Below, piece by piece: positions 23,317 to 31,974 of a stretch of DNA of 64,000 bases. The stretch's first letter is position 1. Every line of letters begins with the position of its first letter. Source of the DNA: Jannaschia sp. S6380 (GTDB lineage: Bacteria; Pseudomonadota; Alphaproteobacteria; Rhodobacterales; Rhodobacteraceae); NCBI RefSeq assembly GCF_023015695.1, contig NZ_JALKAS010000002.1:578501-642500 (forward strand), read 5' to 3'. Position numbers and translations under genes: made by a program. Under the pieces are notes generated by a model that was not told the DNA's origin, made no database searches, and worked only from the letters and a program-made list of their open reading frames with translations.

Positions 23317-25688
23317 ACCGCGCGGGTCTGGGTGCGCTGCTGGCGCATTGGCGGCGGCATCCGTTGCAACTGCTGACGATGGTGGTCGGGCTGGCGCTGG
23401 CCACCGGCCTCTGGACAGGGGTTCAGGCGATCAACGCGCAGGCGCGCCTGAGCTACGATCAGGCGGCCGCCTCGCTGGGCCAGGGCGGCCTTGCGCGGCT
23501 GGAGGGCAGGCTCACACTCGCCGATTTCGCCACCGCGCGCCGCGGCGGCTGGAACGTCAGCCCGGTGCTGGAATTCCGCCTGCCGGGCAGCCACGCGCGG
23601 CTGGTCGGCATCGACCCGTTCACCGCGCCACAGGGCGGCACCCTGCCGGACCTCTCCGATGCGTCGGATCTGACCGGGTTCCTGACCGGGACGCTGATCT
23701 TCGCCGCGCCCGGCGCCGCCGTGCCGGAAGACCTGCCAGAGGCGCGTGTCCTGCCCGACCTGGCGCCCGGCCTTCTTCTGGCGGACATCGCCGCCGCGCA
23801 GGCCATCGCCGGCGTCGACCGCGTGGATCACCTTCTGATCCTGCCGCAGCAGATCGACGGCCTGACGCCCCTGACCGAGCTGTTGCCCGACACCCGTATC
23901 GTCCAACCCGAGGCGCAGGGCGACATCGCCCGTCTGACCGACAGCTTCCATCTGAACCTGACGGCGTTCGGCCTGCTGGCCTTCGCCGTCGGGCTGTTCA
24001 TCGTCAACGCGGCCATCGGCCTCGCGTTCGAGCAGCGCCGGCCCCTGTTCCGGACGCTGCGGGCGCTGGGGCTGCCGTCGCGCCGTCTGGTTCTGCTTCT
24101 GGCGCTGGAACTCTGCGCCTTCACGCTGATCTCCGGGACGCTGGGGATCGTGCTGGGCTATGCGGTCGCGGCGCTTCTGCTGCCGGGTGTCGCGGCCACG
24201 CTCTCGGGGCTTTACGGCGCCTCGGTGGCCGGGGCGCTGACGCTCTCGCCCATCTGGTGGCTGTCGGGGTTCGCGATGGCCGGGGTCGGTCTGGTGCTGG
24301 CGGGGGGTCAGAGCCTCTGGCGCCTGGCGCGCCTGCCGGTGCTCGTTCCGGCCATGCCCCGTGCCTGGGCCCGGGCGCAGGCCGGCACGCTGCGGCGGCA
24401 AGCCCTGGCGGGGGCTGCCCTTCTGTGCGTCGCGCTGGCCGTCGGCATCTTCGGACAGGGGCTGGTGGCGGGGTTCGTCTGTCTCGGCGCGATGCTGCTC
24501 GGGGCGGCGCTCCTGCTGCCGCCGCTTCTGTCGGCGATCCTCGACCTGGGCGCGGGCCTCGCGAAGGGTCCGCTGATCCAGTGGCTCTGGGCCGATGCCC
24601 GCCAGCAGGTCCCGGGCCTCAGCCTCGCGCTGATGGCGCTTCTGCTTGCATTGGCGGCCAATGTGGGCGTGGGCACGATGGTCGGCAGCTTCCGCTCGAC
24701 CTTCACCGGCTGGCTGGATCAGCGCCTCGCCGCCGAACTCTACCTCTACGCGACCGACGCCGACGAGGCGGGGGAAATGGTGGCCTTCCTCGAGGGCCGG
24801 GTCGACGCGATCCTGCCCATCGTCTCGCGCGAGACGGTCCTCGAAGGCGCGCCGGGCGAGATATTCGGCCAGCCCGACCACCCGACCTTTCGCGACAACT
24901 GGCCGCTGCTCGATGGCGTGCCCGATGTCTGGGACAGGCTGGCCGCAGGCGAGGGGGCCCTGATCAACGAACAGCTGGCGCGCCGCACGGGCCTCTGGTC
25001 CGACGGACGCATCTACTTGGGCGCGGCGGGCGAACGGGCCGTGCTGGGCGTCTATTCCGACTATGGCAATCCGCGGGGGCAGGCGATCCTGTCATTCGAG
25101 ACCTTCGCCCAGATCTTTCCCGACGCGACCCCAAGACAATTCGGCCTGCGCGTGGCGCCCGACGATATGGATGATCTTGCGGCCGCGCTGACGGAACGCT
25201 TCGACCTGCCGCCGGACCGGGTCGTGGACCAGGCCCGCATCAAGCGTTTCTCGCTCGACGTATTCGAACGGACCTTCGCGGTGACCGCGGCGCTGAACGT
25301 CCTGACGCTTGGCGTCGCGGCCTTCGCGCTCTGGGCCTCGCTGACGACGCTGGGCACAATGCGTGTGCCGCAAATCGCGCCTGTCTGGGCGCTGGGCATG
25401 ACGCGGGGCGGCCTGGCCCTGTCGGATCTGCTCCGCACGCTGATCCTGGCGGCCTTCACCGCGATCCTCGCCGTGCCGACCGGGGTGGCTCTGGCTTGGG
25501 TGCTGCTGGCGGTCGTGAACGTGCAGGCCTTCGGCTGGCGACTGCCGCTGCTGCCGGATCCGGGGGCCTGGGGCCTGCTCTCGCTCTGGGCGCTTTTGGC
25601 GGCGGCCCTGGCGGCGGCGTTGCCCGCCTGGCGCCTGTGGCGGATGCCGCCCGCCCATCTGGTCAAGGTCTTCGCGCATGAACGCTAG
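23313..25688 (+). CDS. ABC transporter permease, FtsX family, two-module (AttFG-like)
   Basis: This 791-residue membrane protein has two FtsX-type units, each with a large extracytoplasmic part. The first helix is near residues 15-35. A hydrophobic triplet lies at about 215-330, further helices at 350-460, and a C-terminal triplet at about 655-775. It carries the coupling-type segment RTLRALGLPSRRLVLLLALE. Mechanotransmission ABC systems of this type move lipoproteins, peptides or lipids out of the membrane. It overlaps the ATPase gene by four bases and the downstream lipocalin gene by 11. It looks like a fusion of the separate AttF and AttG permeases. Confidence 0.9.
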   Translation: MNRAGLGALLAHWRRHPLQLLTMVVGLALATGLWTGVQAINAQARLSYDQAAASLGQGGLARLEGRLTLADFATARRGGWNVSPVLEFRLPGSHARLVGIDPFTAPQGGTLPDLSDASDLTGFLTGTLIFAAPGAAVPEDLPEARVLPDLAPGLLLADIAAAQAIAGVDRVDHLLILPQQIDGLTPLTELLPDTRIVQPEAQGDIARLTDSFHLNLTAFGLLAFAVGLFIVNAAIGLAFEQRRPLFRTLRALGLPSRRLVLLLALELCAFTLISGTLGIVLGYAVAALLLPGVAATLSGLYGASVAGALTLSPIWWLSGFAMAGVGLVLAGGQSLWRLARLPVLVPAMPRAWARAQAGTLRRQALAGAALLCVALAVGIFGQGLVAGFVCLGAMLLGAALLLPPLLSAILDLGAGLAKGPLIQWLWADARQQVPGLSLALMALLLALAANVGVGTMVGSFRSTFTGWLDQRLAAELYLYATDADEAGEMVAFLEGRVDAILPIVSRETVLEGAPGEIFGQPDHPTFRDNWPLLDGVPDVWDRLAAGEGALINEQLARRTGLWSDGRIYLGAAGERAVLGVYSDYGNPRGQAILSFETFAQIFPDATPRQFGLRVAPDDMDDLAAALTERFDLPPDRVVDQARIKRFSLDVFERTFAVTAALNVLTLGVAAFALWASLTTLGTMRVPQIAPVWALGMTRGGLALSDLLRTLILAAFTAILAVPTGVALAWVLLAVVNVQAFGWRLPLLPDPGAWGLLSLWALLAAALAAALPAWRLWRMPPAHLVKVFAHER

Positions 25689-26700
25689 GTCGCTCATCCT
25701 TCTGATGTTCCTGCCGTTCGCGGCCATGGCGCAGGGGTTCGCCGGTCTGGGCCAGGGCGGCGCGGGTTTCGCCTTGCCGGACCCCGAATACCGCTTCGCC
25801 TTCCCGGCCGATCACGGCTCGCACGAAAGGTTCCGGATCGAGTGGTGGTACCTGACCGCATCGCTCGAGGGCGAAGACGGGAGGCGTTACGGCATGCAGT
25901 GGACGCTGTTCCGCTCGGCGCTCACGCCCGAGGGACCGCAGGTCTGGATGGGACATTTCGGGCTGACCACCCCGAAGGCGCATTTCACCGGCGAGAAATT
26001 CGCCCGCGGCGGGGTCGGTCAGGCCGGCGTCGCGGTGGACCCGTTTCGCGCCTGGATCGACGATTGGCAACTGACCTCGCCCGATGCCACGCTCGATGCG
26101 TTGGCGCTTTCGGCCCGGGCGGACGGGGCCGGCTATGACCTGCGTTTCGCGGCCGAGGGCCCGCTGGTGTTCCACGGTCAGGAAGGGTTCTCGACCAAGT
26201 CGGCCTCGGGCCAGGCCAGCCACTACTATTCGCAACCCTTCTATGCCGTGGCCGGCACGCTGCACCTGCCCTCAGGCCCGGTCGCCGTCACCGGACGGGG
26301 CTGGCTCGACCGCGAATGGTCCTCGCAGCCCCTCGCCGCCGATCAGGAGGGGTGGGACTGGTTCTCGCTTCACCTGGATGACGGCCGCCGCCTGATGGCC
26401 TTCGCTCTGCGCGGGGACGAGCCCTTTCACTACGCGTCCTGGATCGAAGCGGATGGAACGCTCGTGCCGTATTACGGCGACGCCCTGACGCTGACGCCAT
26501 TGCGGACGGCCCAGGTGGCGGACCGAACGGTGCCGGTCGAATGGCGGCTCGTTCTATCGGCACAAGACATCGACCTCGTGGTCGAGGCGGTCAACCCCGA
26601 CAGCTGGCAGGACACGCTGTTCCCCTACTGGGAAGGGCCCGTCGTCGCGACAGGAACCCATGCCGGATCCGGCTATCTGGAGATGACGGGCTATGAGTGA
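25678..26700 (+). CDS. Secreted lipocalin-like protein, AttH/CrtC family
   Basis: This 340-residue protein has the signal peptide MNARSLILLMFLPFAAMA and two lipocalin-like halves of the AttH/carotenoid 1,2-hydratase (CrtC) fold. Typical stretches are RIEWWYLTASLEGEDGRRYG, the paired GWLDREWSSQ and WDWFSLHLDDGRRLMAFALR. CrtC hydrates carotenoids, but in this ABC operon the homologue is usually called AttH. Binding of a hydrophobic ligand for the exporter is a reasonable inference. No carotenoid genes lie in the window. It overlaps the permease gene upstream and the PNPOx-like gene downstream by eight bases. Confidence 0.85.
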   Translation: MNARSLILLMFLPFAAMAQGFAGLGQGGAGFALPDPEYRFAFPADHGSHERFRIEWWYLTASLEGEDGRRYGMQWTLFRSALTPEGPQVWMGHFGLTTPKAHFTGEKFARGGVGQAGVAVDPFRAWIDDWQLTSPDATLDALALSARADGAGYDLRFAAEGPLVFHGQEGFSTKSASGQASHYYSQPFYAVAGTLHLPSGPVAVTGRGWLDREWSSQPLAADQEGWDWFSLHLDDGRRLMAFALRGDEPFHYASWIEADGTLVPYYGDALTLTPLRTAQVADRTVPVEWRLVLSAQDIDLVVEAVNPDSWQDTLFPYWEGPVVATGTHAGSGYLEMTGYE

Positions 26701-27235
26701 CCCGTTCGATGACCTGGGCGCCCTGCGCCGTCATGTCTGGGACCGGCTGGACCGGGGCGCGCGTGTGGCGGACGATCCGTTCCGGTTCACCACCATCGCC
26801 ACCGGCGGGCCGGACGGCCCCGAGGCGCGGATCGTGGGCCTGCGCCGCGCCGATCGCGACACGGGCGAGGTAGAGGTCCATTCGGATCTGCGGACGGCCA
26901 AGGTCCGCGCCCTGCGCCACGACCGACGGGCGGCGCTCCTCTTCTGGGATGCGGCCGCGCAACTCCAGCTGCGCCTGTCGGTCGAGATGCGGATCGTCGC
27001 GGCCGATCCCGGGCGTTGGTCCGAGGTTCCGAAAGCGTCGCGCGGCAATTATGGCACCGATCCCGCGCCCGGCACGCCCATCTCCGCGCCCGATGCCCTC
27101 GGGCGAACGCCCGATATCGGACATTTCGCAGCCCTTATCGGCCGCGTCCGGCAGATCGACGCGGTCTCCCTGACGCATGATCCGCATCGACGGGCCGTCT
27201 TCGGGGACGGGACGGCCACTTGGGTTGCCCCTTAG
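26693..27235 (+). CDS. Pyridoxamine 5'-phosphate oxidase family protein
   Basis: This 180-residue flavin-binding split-barrel protein of the PNPOx-like family has an N-terminal FMN-binding strand set (PFRFTTIATGGPDGPEARIV, then HSDLRTAKVRALRHDRRAALLFWD) and a C-terminal core ending in a beta strand with ATWVAP. Homologues in this order are annotated only at family level. They may reduce or oxidise small compounds with FMN or bind haem; true vitamin B6 oxidase (PdxH) is longer and has a different C-terminal motif. It overlaps the lipocalin gene by eight bases, suggesting one transcript. Confidence 0.85.
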   Translation: MSDPFDDLGALRRHVWDRLDRGARVADDPFRFTTIATGGPDGPEARIVGLRRADRDTGEVEVHSDLRTAKVRALRHDRRAALLFWDAAAQLQLRLSVEMRIVAADPGRWSEVPKASRGNYGTDPAPGTPISAPDALGRTPDIGHFAALIGRVRQIDAVSLTHDPHRRAVFGDGTATWVAP

Positions 27236-27239
27236 GCCG

Positions 27240-27256
27240 CTAACCGAATCTTCACC
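27240..27256 (+). promoter_or_regulatory. Possible CtrA site upstream of motB
   Basis: CTAACC-N5-TTCACC, 36 bases before the motB ATG, matches the alphaproteobacterial CtrA pattern TTAACC-N5-TTAACC at 10 of 12 positions. CtrA controls flagellar genes in this order, so the location is sensible, but the match is imperfect. Confidence 0.35.
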
Positions 27257-27292
27257 TCCACGCCCTAGCCCTCGGTCCCTGGAGGGTTTCCC

Positions 27293-28117
27293 ATGAGTTC
27301 CAGCAAGGACAACGCGCGGCCGATCATCATCAAGCGCAAGAAGGTGATCGCCGGCGGCCATCACGGCGGCGCCTGGAAGGTGGCCTATGCGGATTTCGTC
27401 ACCGCCATGATGGCCTTCTTCATGCTGATGTGGCTCCTCAATGCGACGACGGAGCAGCAGCGCAAGGGCCTGGCCGACTATTTCAGCCCGACCATCGCGA
27501 TCAGTCGGGCCTCTGGCGGGGGCGATGGCGCGTTCGGCGGCCGCTCGCTGGCCTCGGATGCCAGCATGGTCCAGCTCGGGCGCGGCGGCATGACCAATTC
27601 GGAGGCGCATGGCACGACGAATGCCGATGGCGAGCTCGAGAACCTGGCGGCCGCACTGATGGGCAAAGGCGGCGACAGCCTGCTGGACGAGGCGGAACTG
27701 CGCCATGTCTCGCTGCGCCTGACCGATGAAGGGCTGGTTGTGGAATTCTTCGCGCTTCCCGGCTCGCCGCTCTTTACCAAAGACAGGCCGACGCCGCTCC
27801 TGCGTCGTCTGCTGGCCTCCGTCGCGTCCGAGCTTCGGCCCCGGCCCAACGCGCTCGCCGTCGAGGCGCATGTCGCCGCCGAACCGGTCGTCACGCGCGA
27901 GCCGGAGGTCTGGGCCCGGTCGATGGCCCGCGCCGAAGCTCTGCGACGCGCGCTGGGAGCGGCGGGCATCCGGTCGTCGAGGGTGGCGCGTGTGACGGGG
28001 CATGCCGACCGTCGCCCGGTCACGGCCGATCGCCTGTCCGTGCGCAATGACCGCGTCGAACTCGTCGTGTTGCGCCATGCGCTGGCACCGCCGCGCGCGA
28101 AAAGCGCCGCCCGTTAG
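27293..28117 (+). CDS. motB: Flagellar motor stator protein MotB
   Basis: This 274-residue stator protein has a charged cytoplasmic start (IIIKRKKVIAGGHHGGAWK) and one membrane helix (VAYADFVTAMMAFFMLMWLL) whose Tyr-Ala-Asp contains the proton-carrying aspartate. A plug/linker follows, then a C-terminal OmpA-like peptidoglycan-binding domain with VTGHADRRPV and LSVRNDRVELVVLR. It is the first gene of a five-gene flagellar group; motA is not in the window. The linker is rich in Gly and Ala. A putative CtrA site lies upstream. Confidence 0.9.
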   Translation: MSSSKDNARPIIIKRKKVIAGGHHGGAWKVAYADFVTAMMAFFMLMWLLNATTEQQRKGLADYFSPTIAISRASGGGDGAFGGRSLASDASMVQLGRGGMTNSEAHGTTNADGELENLAAALMGKGGDSLLDEAELRHVSLRLTDEGLVVEFFALPGSPLFTKDRPTPLLRRLLASVASELRPRPNALAVEAHVAAEPVVTREPEVWARSMARAEALRRALGAAGIRSSRVARVTGHADRRPVTADRLSVRNDRVELVVLRHALAPPRAKSAAR

Positions 28118-28130
28118 CCCGACCTTAAGA
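28114..28130 (+). promoter_or_regulatory. Possible CtrA site upstream of flgE
   Basis: TTAGCC-N5-TTAAGA overlaps the motB stop and lies about 72 bases before the flgE ATG. In the simpler TTAA-N7-TTAA form it matches seven of eight bases. Between it and flgE is a hairpin CGCGAGT/ACTCGCG (28138-28165). Confidence 0.35.
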
Positions 28131-28202
28131 TTCCGCGCGCGAGTGTCGAAAGCAGACGACTCGCGGCCCCCGCGACAGCACGAGACCCAGAAAGGACCGC
28201 CC

Positions 28203-29504
28203 ATGACGATCTCCTCCTCCCTCAATGCCGGTGTGACGGGGTTGAACGTGAACGCCAGCCGCCTCGCGACGATTTCCGACAACATCGCGAACTCCTCCAC
28301 CTTCGGTTACAAGCGGTCCACGGCGGATTTCCATTCGATGGTCCTGAACCCGAGCCGCGGCGCCTATTCCGCGGGTGGCGTCCGGGTAACCACCGGCCGG
28401 GAGGTCGAGCAGAGCGGGACGCTGATCACGACGAGCAATCCGACCGATCTGTCGGTGACGGGTCGTGGCATGCTGCCGATCACCACCGCGACGGCCGTCG
28501 CGGGCGGGTCGACCGAATTTCCGCTGCACATGACCTCGACCGGGTCCTTCCGGGCCGACGCCGATGGTATCCTGCGCACCGCCGGGGGGCAGGTATTGCT
28601 GGGCTGGCCCGCCGACGCCGATGGCGTCGTGGCGGGTTTCCCCCGCGACACGGCCGGCGGGCTGGTCCCCGTGCGGGTGGATGGCAACCAGTTCCAGGGC
28701 GATGCGACCACGCGGATCTCGCTCGGCGTGAACCTTCCGGCCACCGATACGGCCGCCGGTGCGTCCGGCGCCCCGCGCGAGGTGGCGCTGGAGTATTTCG
28801 GCAATCTCGGGCAGTCCGAAACGCTCGACATCTCGTTCGAGCCGCGGGTTCCCGCGACCGGTTCCAGCAATGAATGGACGCTGCGCATTCGCGATGGAGC
28901 GCAGAACGACGATCTCGTGGGCGAGTTCACCGTGACCTTCGACGACAGCCGCGAACATGGCGGCAAGATCGCCAGCGTGACGCCGGGCTCCGTCGGCGCC
29001 TACGATCCCGGCACCGGCCTCGTGACCGTCGCCGCGGGGAGCGGGCCGCTGGAACTGGAGATCGGCCGCCCGCAGGACACGCAGGGCCTGTCGCAGCTGT
29101 CTGACACGTTCGCCCCGCTCGCGATCACCAAGAACGGCTCGCCCGTTGGCAACTTGGCTGCGGTCGAGGTCGACGAGCGCGGCATGCTCAACGCGATCTA
29201 CGACAGCGGTGTCAGCAAGACGCTCTATCAGATCCCGGTGGTCGACGTGCCGAACCCGAACGGTCTCAAGCCGATGTCGAACCAGTCCTATCAGGTCTCC
29301 TCCGAGAGCGGCGCCTTCTACCTCTGGGACGCGGGCGACGGACCGGTGGGCGATGTGGTCGGCTTCTCCCGCGAGGAGAGCACGACGGATGTCGCCGCCG
29401 AACTGACGCAGCTGATCCAGACGCAGCGCGCCTACAGCTCCAACGCGAAGGTCATCCAGACCGTCGACGAGATGCTGCAGGAAACCACCAACATCAAGCG
29501 CTGA
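28203..29504 (+). CDS. flgE: Flagellar hook protein FlgE
   Basis: This protein of about 433 residues is the flagellar hook subunit. It opens with the conserved flagellar rod/hook motif (SSLNAGVTGLNVNASRLATI, then SDNIANSSTFGYKRS) and closes with the matching C-terminal helix (AELTQLIQTQRAYSSNAKVI, then QTVDEMLQETTNIKR). The central part holds hook domain sequence. The start is chosen at the ATG with AAAGGA nine bases upstream; a longer frame would overlap motB. It is followed 21 bases later by flgK. Confidence 0.95.
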   Translation: MTISSSLNAGVTGLNVNASRLATISDNIANSSTFGYKRSTADFHSMVLNPSRGAYSAGGVRVTTGREVEQSGTLITTSNPTDLSVTGRGMLPITTATAVAGGSTEFPLHMTSTGSFRADADGILRTAGGQVLLGWPADADGVVAGFPRDTAGGLVPVRVDGNQFQGDATTRISLGVNLPATDTAAGASGAPREVALEYFGNLGQSETLDISFEPRVPATGSSNEWTLRIRDGAQNDDLVGEFTVTFDDSREHGGKIASVTPGSVGAYDPGTGLVTVAAGSGPLELEIGRPQDTQGLSQLSDTFAPLAITKNGSPVGNLAAVEVDERGMLNAIYDSGVSKTLYQIPVVDVPNPNGLKPMSNQSYQVSSESGAFYLWDAGDGPVGDVVGFSREESTTDVAAELTQLIQTQRAYSSNAKVIQTVDEMLQETTNIKR

Positions 29505-29525
29505 CCCCATCGCAAGGAGACGACC

Positions 29526-30971
29526 ATGAGCCTGACCTCTTCGCTGAGCTTCGCGGCCGCCGGGCTGGATCTGAACGCGCGGCGGGCCGATGTCGTGGCG
29601 CGCAACGTCGCCAATGCGGGCGAGGCGGGCTATGCGCGGCGGACGCTCGACGCGACCGGGGCGGGGATCGGCCTGCCCGGGTCCGGCGTGGCCGTCTCGC
29701 GCGATGTCGACCCCCGGCTCGTCCAGCTGCGCCGCGAGGCCCAGTCTCAGGAGGCTGCGACATCCGTGGCCGCGCAGTTCCAGACCCGGCTCGACGCCGC
29801 CATCGGGGACCCCGACACGGCCGGCAGTTTGCAGGATCGCCTCGCGCGGTTGGACGCGGCCTTCGTATCCGCCGCGGCCAGCCCGGGGTCCGAGACGCGG
29901 CTGACGGAAATTGCCCATGCCGCCGACGCGACGGCGGAGAAGCTCAACAGTCTTGACGCTCTCGTGCGGCAAGACCGCCAGGATGCCGAAACCGAGATCG
30001 GACGGACGGTCGACAAGCTCAACGCCGATCTTGAGGAGGTCGCCCGGATAAACGCCGGCATCGTCCGGCTGGACGCCGGGGGCCACGACACCGCCGATCT
30101 GCTGGACCAGAGGACGCGGGTTCTCGATCGGATTTCGCAGGAGGTTCCGATCCGCGAGCTTCCGCGCGACAACGGCGCAGTGGCGCTGGTCACGCAGGGC
30201 GGGGTCCTGTTGCTCGATGGGCGGCCGGCCGAATTGGGCCATGACGGCCGCAATCCGATCACGCCGGACATGACGGCCCCCGATCAGCTGTCGGGACTGA
30301 CCGTCAATGGTCGGCCGGTCTCGACCGACGGGCCGCAGGCCGGGATCGCGGGCGGCCGTCTGCAGGCCCTGTTCGAGCTTCGCGACCGCGTTGCACCGAG
30401 TGCCACGGCGCGCCTCGACGGGCTCGCCGCGGAACTGGTCGGTCGCTTTGGCCACACCTCCGTCGATCCCACGCTCGCGCCCGCCGATCCCGGTCTCTTC
30501 TCCGACGGGGGGCTGGGCTTCGATCCGTCGGCACCGGCCGGTTTGGCGGGCAGGCTGCAGATCAACGCCGCCGTCGCGCCCGAGAGGACGGACCAGCATT
30601 GGCGGTTACGCGATGGCTTGGCCGCGTCAGGTTCGGGGGTGCAGGGCGATCCCGACCTGCTCCTGGCATATGGCGCCGCCTTCGCCGAAACCGCCGCCCC
30701 CCGTTCGTCCGATCTGCAGAACAGGGTCACGAATATCGCCGGACATGCCGCTGGCCTGAAATCATCGGTTTCGGCCGACCGCGTTCGCCTGTCGGACGCC
30801 GCTGAGGCGCATCGCGGCCAGGCACAGGCGATCCTAGACGCCCGCGACGGCGGCGCCGTGGATGTTGATGCCGAGATGCGCCGGTTGATCGAGATCGAAC
30901 AGGCCTATGCCGCGAACGCGCGCGTCATCCGGGTGGTCGATGACATGATGAACAGACTGATGGAGATCTAG
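29526..30971 (+). CDS. flgK: Flagellar hook-associated protein 1 FlgK
   Basis: This 481-residue first hook-filament junction protein has the FlgK N-terminus (SLSFAAAGLDLNARRADVVA, then RNVANAGEAGYARR). A helical domain follows, with DLLDQRTRVLDRISQEVPI, and the C-terminus ends in MRRLIEIEQAYAANARVIRV and VVDDMMNRLMEI. It sits between flgE and flgL; two bases separate its stop codon from the flgL ATG. It caps the hook so that filament can assemble. Confidence 0.95.
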   Translation: MSLTSSLSFAAAGLDLNARRADVVARNVANAGEAGYARRTLDATGAGIGLPGSGVAVSRDVDPRLVQLRREAQSQEAATSVAAQFQTRLDAAIGDPDTAGSLQDRLARLDAAFVSAAASPGSETRLTEIAHAADATAEKLNSLDALVRQDRQDAETEIGRTVDKLNADLEEVARINAGIVRLDAGGHDTADLLDQRTRVLDRISQEVPIRELPRDNGAVALVTQGGVLLLDGRPAELGHDGRNPITPDMTAPDQLSGLTVNGRPVSTDGPQAGIAGGRLQALFELRDRVAPSATARLDGLAAELVGRFGHTSVDPTLAPADPGLFSDGGLGFDPSAPAGLAGRLQINAAVAPERTDQHWRLRDGLAASGSGVQGDPDLLLAYGAAFAETAAPRSSDLQNRVTNIAGHAAGLKSSVSADRVRLSDAAEAHRGQAQAILDARDGGAVDVDAEMRRLIEIEQAYAANARVIRVVDDMMNRLMEI

Positions 30972-30972
30972 G

Positions 30973-31974
30973 ATGCTGACGACACAGCACATCGCGGCTA
31001 ACTCCTTGCGCGACAACGCATCGGCGGGCGTACGCGCGCGGATCGAACGTCTGACGATGGAGATGGGCAGCGGCCGTACCTCCGACGCCGGCCGGGCGCT
31101 GGCGAGCGATTTTTCGGAAGTGTCGCGCGTGGTTCATGGACTTCGCACGCTGGAGACGCGCGCCGCGGCGCTTTCGGGCGCGGAGATGTGGCTCGAAGGT
31201 GGGCAGGCCGGGCTCGATGCCGTCGCCCGCTCGTCCGAGCGTCTGGACGAAACCTTGCAGGTCGCGTTGGCTCCGGGCGACACGCCGCAGTTCGATCAGG
31301 CCGCCGGGGTCGCGCGCGCCGCGCTGACGGACATGGCATCCGCGCTTTCGCAGACGCATGACGGGCGGGCGGTCTTCGGGAACGGATCGGCCGATGGCGC
31401 CTCGCCGGTCGATCTGGAGGTTCTGCTGGCCGAGACGGCGGCCATTGCCGCCGCCGCCCCTGACGCCGAGACGATGATCCGCGATCTCGAGGCGTATTTC
31501 GCCCCGGGCGGCAATGTCGAGCGCGGCGCCCTTGGCGACTTTCCCGCGGATCCGGCCGTATTCCCGCTGGGGGACGGCGACGCGATCTCGATGCCGTTCT
31601 CGGCCCGCGAGGATGCCGTCCGATCGGTTCTGCTGACGGCCAGCATCGTGGCGTCTCTTCCTCAGGCCGGGTTCGCGCTGACGGGGGCCGATGTGGAAAC
31701 GCTTCGGGCCGAAATGTCGGCGCGCGGGGTCGGCGATCGGGCGGACGTCGCGACCCTTCAAGGCCGGATGGGCGCGGTCCAATCCCGCGTGGCCGATCGT
31801 GTAGAGGGGTTGGAAGCCGCGCGACTGACGCTCGAGGGACAGAAGAACGACATGCTCGCCGCCGATCCCTACGAGACGGCCACCCGCCTGCAGGAGGCGA
31901 TGACGAAGCTCGAGACGCTCTATGCAATTACCGCGAGGCGATCGCGCCTGAATCTGACGGAGTTCCTGCGTTGA
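30973..31974 (+). CDS. flgL: Flagellar hook-filament junction protein FlgL
   Basis: This 333-residue flagellin-like protein has N- and C-terminal coiled-coil regions (RARIERLTMEMGSGRTSDAG near the start; DPYETATRLQEAMTKLETLY near the end). The C-terminal DPYE...T.L..L pattern and gene order after flgK indicate FlgL rather than flagellin. Its sequence is more divergent than its neighbours. Its stop overlaps the proposed TTG start of flgI (TTGA). Confidence 0.85.
   Translation: MLTTQHIAANSLRDNASAGVRARIERLTMEMGSGRTSDAGRALASDFSEVSRVVHGLRTLETRAAALSGAEMWLEGGQAGLDAVARSSERLDETLQVALAPGDTPQFDQAAGVARAALTDMASALSQTHDGRAVFGNGSADGASPVDLEVLLAETAAIAAAAPDAETMIRDLEAYFAPGGNVERGALGDFPADPAVFPLGDGDAISMPFSAREDAVRSVLLTASIVASLPQAGFALTGADVETLRAEMSARGVGDRADVATLQGRMGAVQSRVADRVEGLEAARLTLEGQKNDMLAADPYETATRLQEAMTKLETLYAITARRSRLNLTEFLR

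Noticed and set aside
28138..28165. Hairpin CGCGAGT/ACTCGCG before flgE as a riboswitch
   Set aside because: A single 7-bp stem with a 14-base loop and no known aptamer features; it may affect mRNA stability but is not a recognisable riboswitch.
28125..30599. 824-codon minus-strand frame opposite flgE and flgK
   Set aside because: The sense strand carries unmistakable FlgE and FlgK termini; the antisense product shows no domain.
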